Source of the DNA: Nitrospiraceae bacterium
Lineage (GTDB): Bacteria > Nitrospirota > Thermodesulfovibrionia > UBA6902
DNA length: 14,682 bases
Assembly: GCA_020354155.1 (NCBI GenBank)
Contig: CP070644.1
Location: 2,333,147-2,347,828 of the forward strand
Reading direction: 5' to 3'
A program made the position numbers and the translations under genes. Positions 13,793 to 14,682 of the stretch are shown here, piece by piece. Every line of letters starts with the position of its first letter. Within the stretch, counting starts at the first letter, position 1. The notes beneath the pieces were generated by a model. The model saw only the letters and a program-made list of their open reading frames with translations, was not told the DNA's origin and did not search any database.

Positions 13793-14682
13793 CTAACGCC
13801 GTTTCATAATAGCCATTTCAAGCCGCTTCTTTGCCTCATCTCGCCAGGGATTATCCGAAGGAGTAACATCCAGAAACTGCTGCCAGAACACAGCAGCCCT
13901 GTTCATATCGCCCAATTTTTCGAACCCCATTGCCATACCATAGATAGAATTGGCATGTCGAGGGTTAGAAGATAACACTGCTTTATGATATTTCATTCCC
14001 GTAAGTGTATCACCAACATCCATGTAGGCATAACCAAGGTTCGATATGAGTAATTCATATCTTACTCCCGCATCATAAACCCTTTGAAGCTCAATAAGCG
14101 CTTCTTTGTGCTTCCCCATCTGCAAGAGAAGGACACCGTACTGCCGACGTATATCTAAATCATCCGGCAGTAAATCAAGCGCCTTTTGATATGCTTTATA
14201 GCTATCATCCAATTGCCCAAGCTTCTGATAGAAAGAACCGAGTGAGCTGTAGAGACTTCCATTGTCAGGATAATGACTTATTGCATCAAGCCATAAATCA
14301 GGTCCTGCAGTCCAAAGCTTGGCACGTGTATACGTTTGATAGGACATGAGAAGTAACAAACTAATTACAAGCCATATTTTATTCCTTGCAACACGACCTA
14401 TAATTATTACTGTCAGGGGAGCAAGTCCAATAATCGGTAAGTAAAGATAGCGATCGTTCATTATAGTCACCATGGGAATTATCTGGAGTACCGGTACAAG
14501 GGGGATAACTGCCCATCCCGCCCAGAAAATCACCTCACGGTTGTGTCTCTTTACCCAGAGAACCACTATAAGCGCAGTCAGGATTATCATAGCCAGAACC
14601 ACTGGTATGGTAAGATGCTGGTAAACAACAGGGTTGTAATTTGGCGATAAATGCACAGGAAAGAAGAAAAGTCTTAAATACT
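13793..14682 (-). CDS. TMTC-like membrane protein with TPRs, 5' end beyond the window
   Basis: About 295 C-terminal residues are visible; the frame stays open to the right edge, so the N-terminal half is missing. A GTG at 14656 is not the true start, since the residues encoded upstream of it (LRLFFFPVHLSPNYNPVVY) are the typical loop of these proteins that precedes the final membrane segments. Next come a few hydrophobic segments, then IMNDRYLYLPIIG, equivalent to the AMADRYMYLPVLG of the neighbouring paralogue. Four or so TPRs (pattern W/L-x-x-L-G...A/Y...A...P) fill the last 170 residues and would sit in the periplasm. The protein is probably a GT-C-type glycosyltransferase or a relative acting on lipid-linked sugars. 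It shares strand and architecture with the 546-residue protein downstream and may be co-transcribed with it. It ends MKRR at a TAG. Confidence 0.82.
   Translation of the reverse strand, partial: YLRLFFFPVHLSPNYNPVVYQHLTIPVVLAMIILTALIVVLWVKRHNREVIFWAGWAVIPLVPVLQIIPMVTIMNDRYLYLPIIGLAPLTVIIIGRVARNKIWLVISLLLLMSYQTYTRAKLWTAGPDLWLDAISHYPDNGSLYSSLGSFYQKLGQLDDSYKAYQKALDLLPDDLDIRRQYGVLLLQMGKHKEALIELQRVYDAGVRYELLISNLGYAYMDVGDTLTGMKYHKAVLSSNPRHANSIYGMAMGFEKLGDMNRAAVFWQQFLDVTPSDNPWRDEAKKRLEMAIMKRR

Noticed and set aside
14654..14656. GTG as the start of the right-hand TMTC-like gene
   Set aside because: The frame remains open and family-like upstream of it to the window edge, so the gene is truncated by the window rather than starting here.
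12001..14682. Plus-strand open frames of 60-70 codons opposite the TMTC-like genes
   Set aside because: They are antisense to clear membrane-protein genes, lack ribosome sites and have no recognisable domains.

Overview
The window reads as chromosomal DNA from a Gram-negative (diderm, lipid A-making) bacterium of moderate G+C. The combination of LpxI instead of LpxH, a GnnA/GnnB-type pair beside lpxA, a LysM-type MltD lipoprotein, a secreted ComEA-like protein and tandem TMTC-like membrane proteins with TPRs would fit Nitrospirota or a deltaproteobacterial/Desulfobacterota lineage. That placement is an inference, because no rRNA or other phylogenetic marker is present.

Region 1 (1-5303, + strand) is an outer-membrane biogenesis operon: the 3' end of an OmpH/Skp-like chaperone gene, lpxD, fabZ, lpxA, lpxI, a Gfo/Idh/MocA dehydrogenase and a DegT-type aminotransferase. 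From lpxD onward, genes overlap or are separated by a single base, so they are very probably co-transcribed and translationally coupled. The last two genes are best read as gnnA and gnnB, which convert UDP-GlcNAc to the 2,3-diamino sugar nucleotide. This predicts a lipid A backbone carrying amide-linked acyl chains at positions 2 and 3.

Region 2 (5323-7011, - strand) is a convergent gene for an MltD-like lytic transglycosylase lipoprotein. A 264-base divergent intergenic region follows. It holds a strong hairpin with a T-tract on the minus strand and candidate promoters for both flanking genes.

Region 3 (7276-10001, + strand) is a compact three-gene fatty-acyl or polyketide-like set: a FabL-like short-chain reductase with an unusual Tyr-x5-Lys spacing, a 187-residue acyl carrier protein carrying a C-terminal CxxC...CxxC zinc-ribbon-like extension, and a ketosynthase with an intact Cys-His-Lys-His active site. 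I do not recognise this set as a described pathway, and it is the best candidate here for a new system. A 131-base MITE-like inverted-repeat element lies just downstream.

Region 4 (10206-11892) is a divergent pair: a small secreted helix-hairpin-helix protein of ComEA type (- strand) and a MidA/NDUFAF7-family methyltransferase (+ strand). Region 5 (12031-14682, - strand) holds two tandem TMTC-like polytopic membrane proteins with C-terminal TPRs. The second runs off the right edge of the window. A large nested inverted repeat separates the two. No tRNA, rRNA, CRISPR array or complete insertion sequence was seen, and no gene-free stretch exceeds 300 bases.
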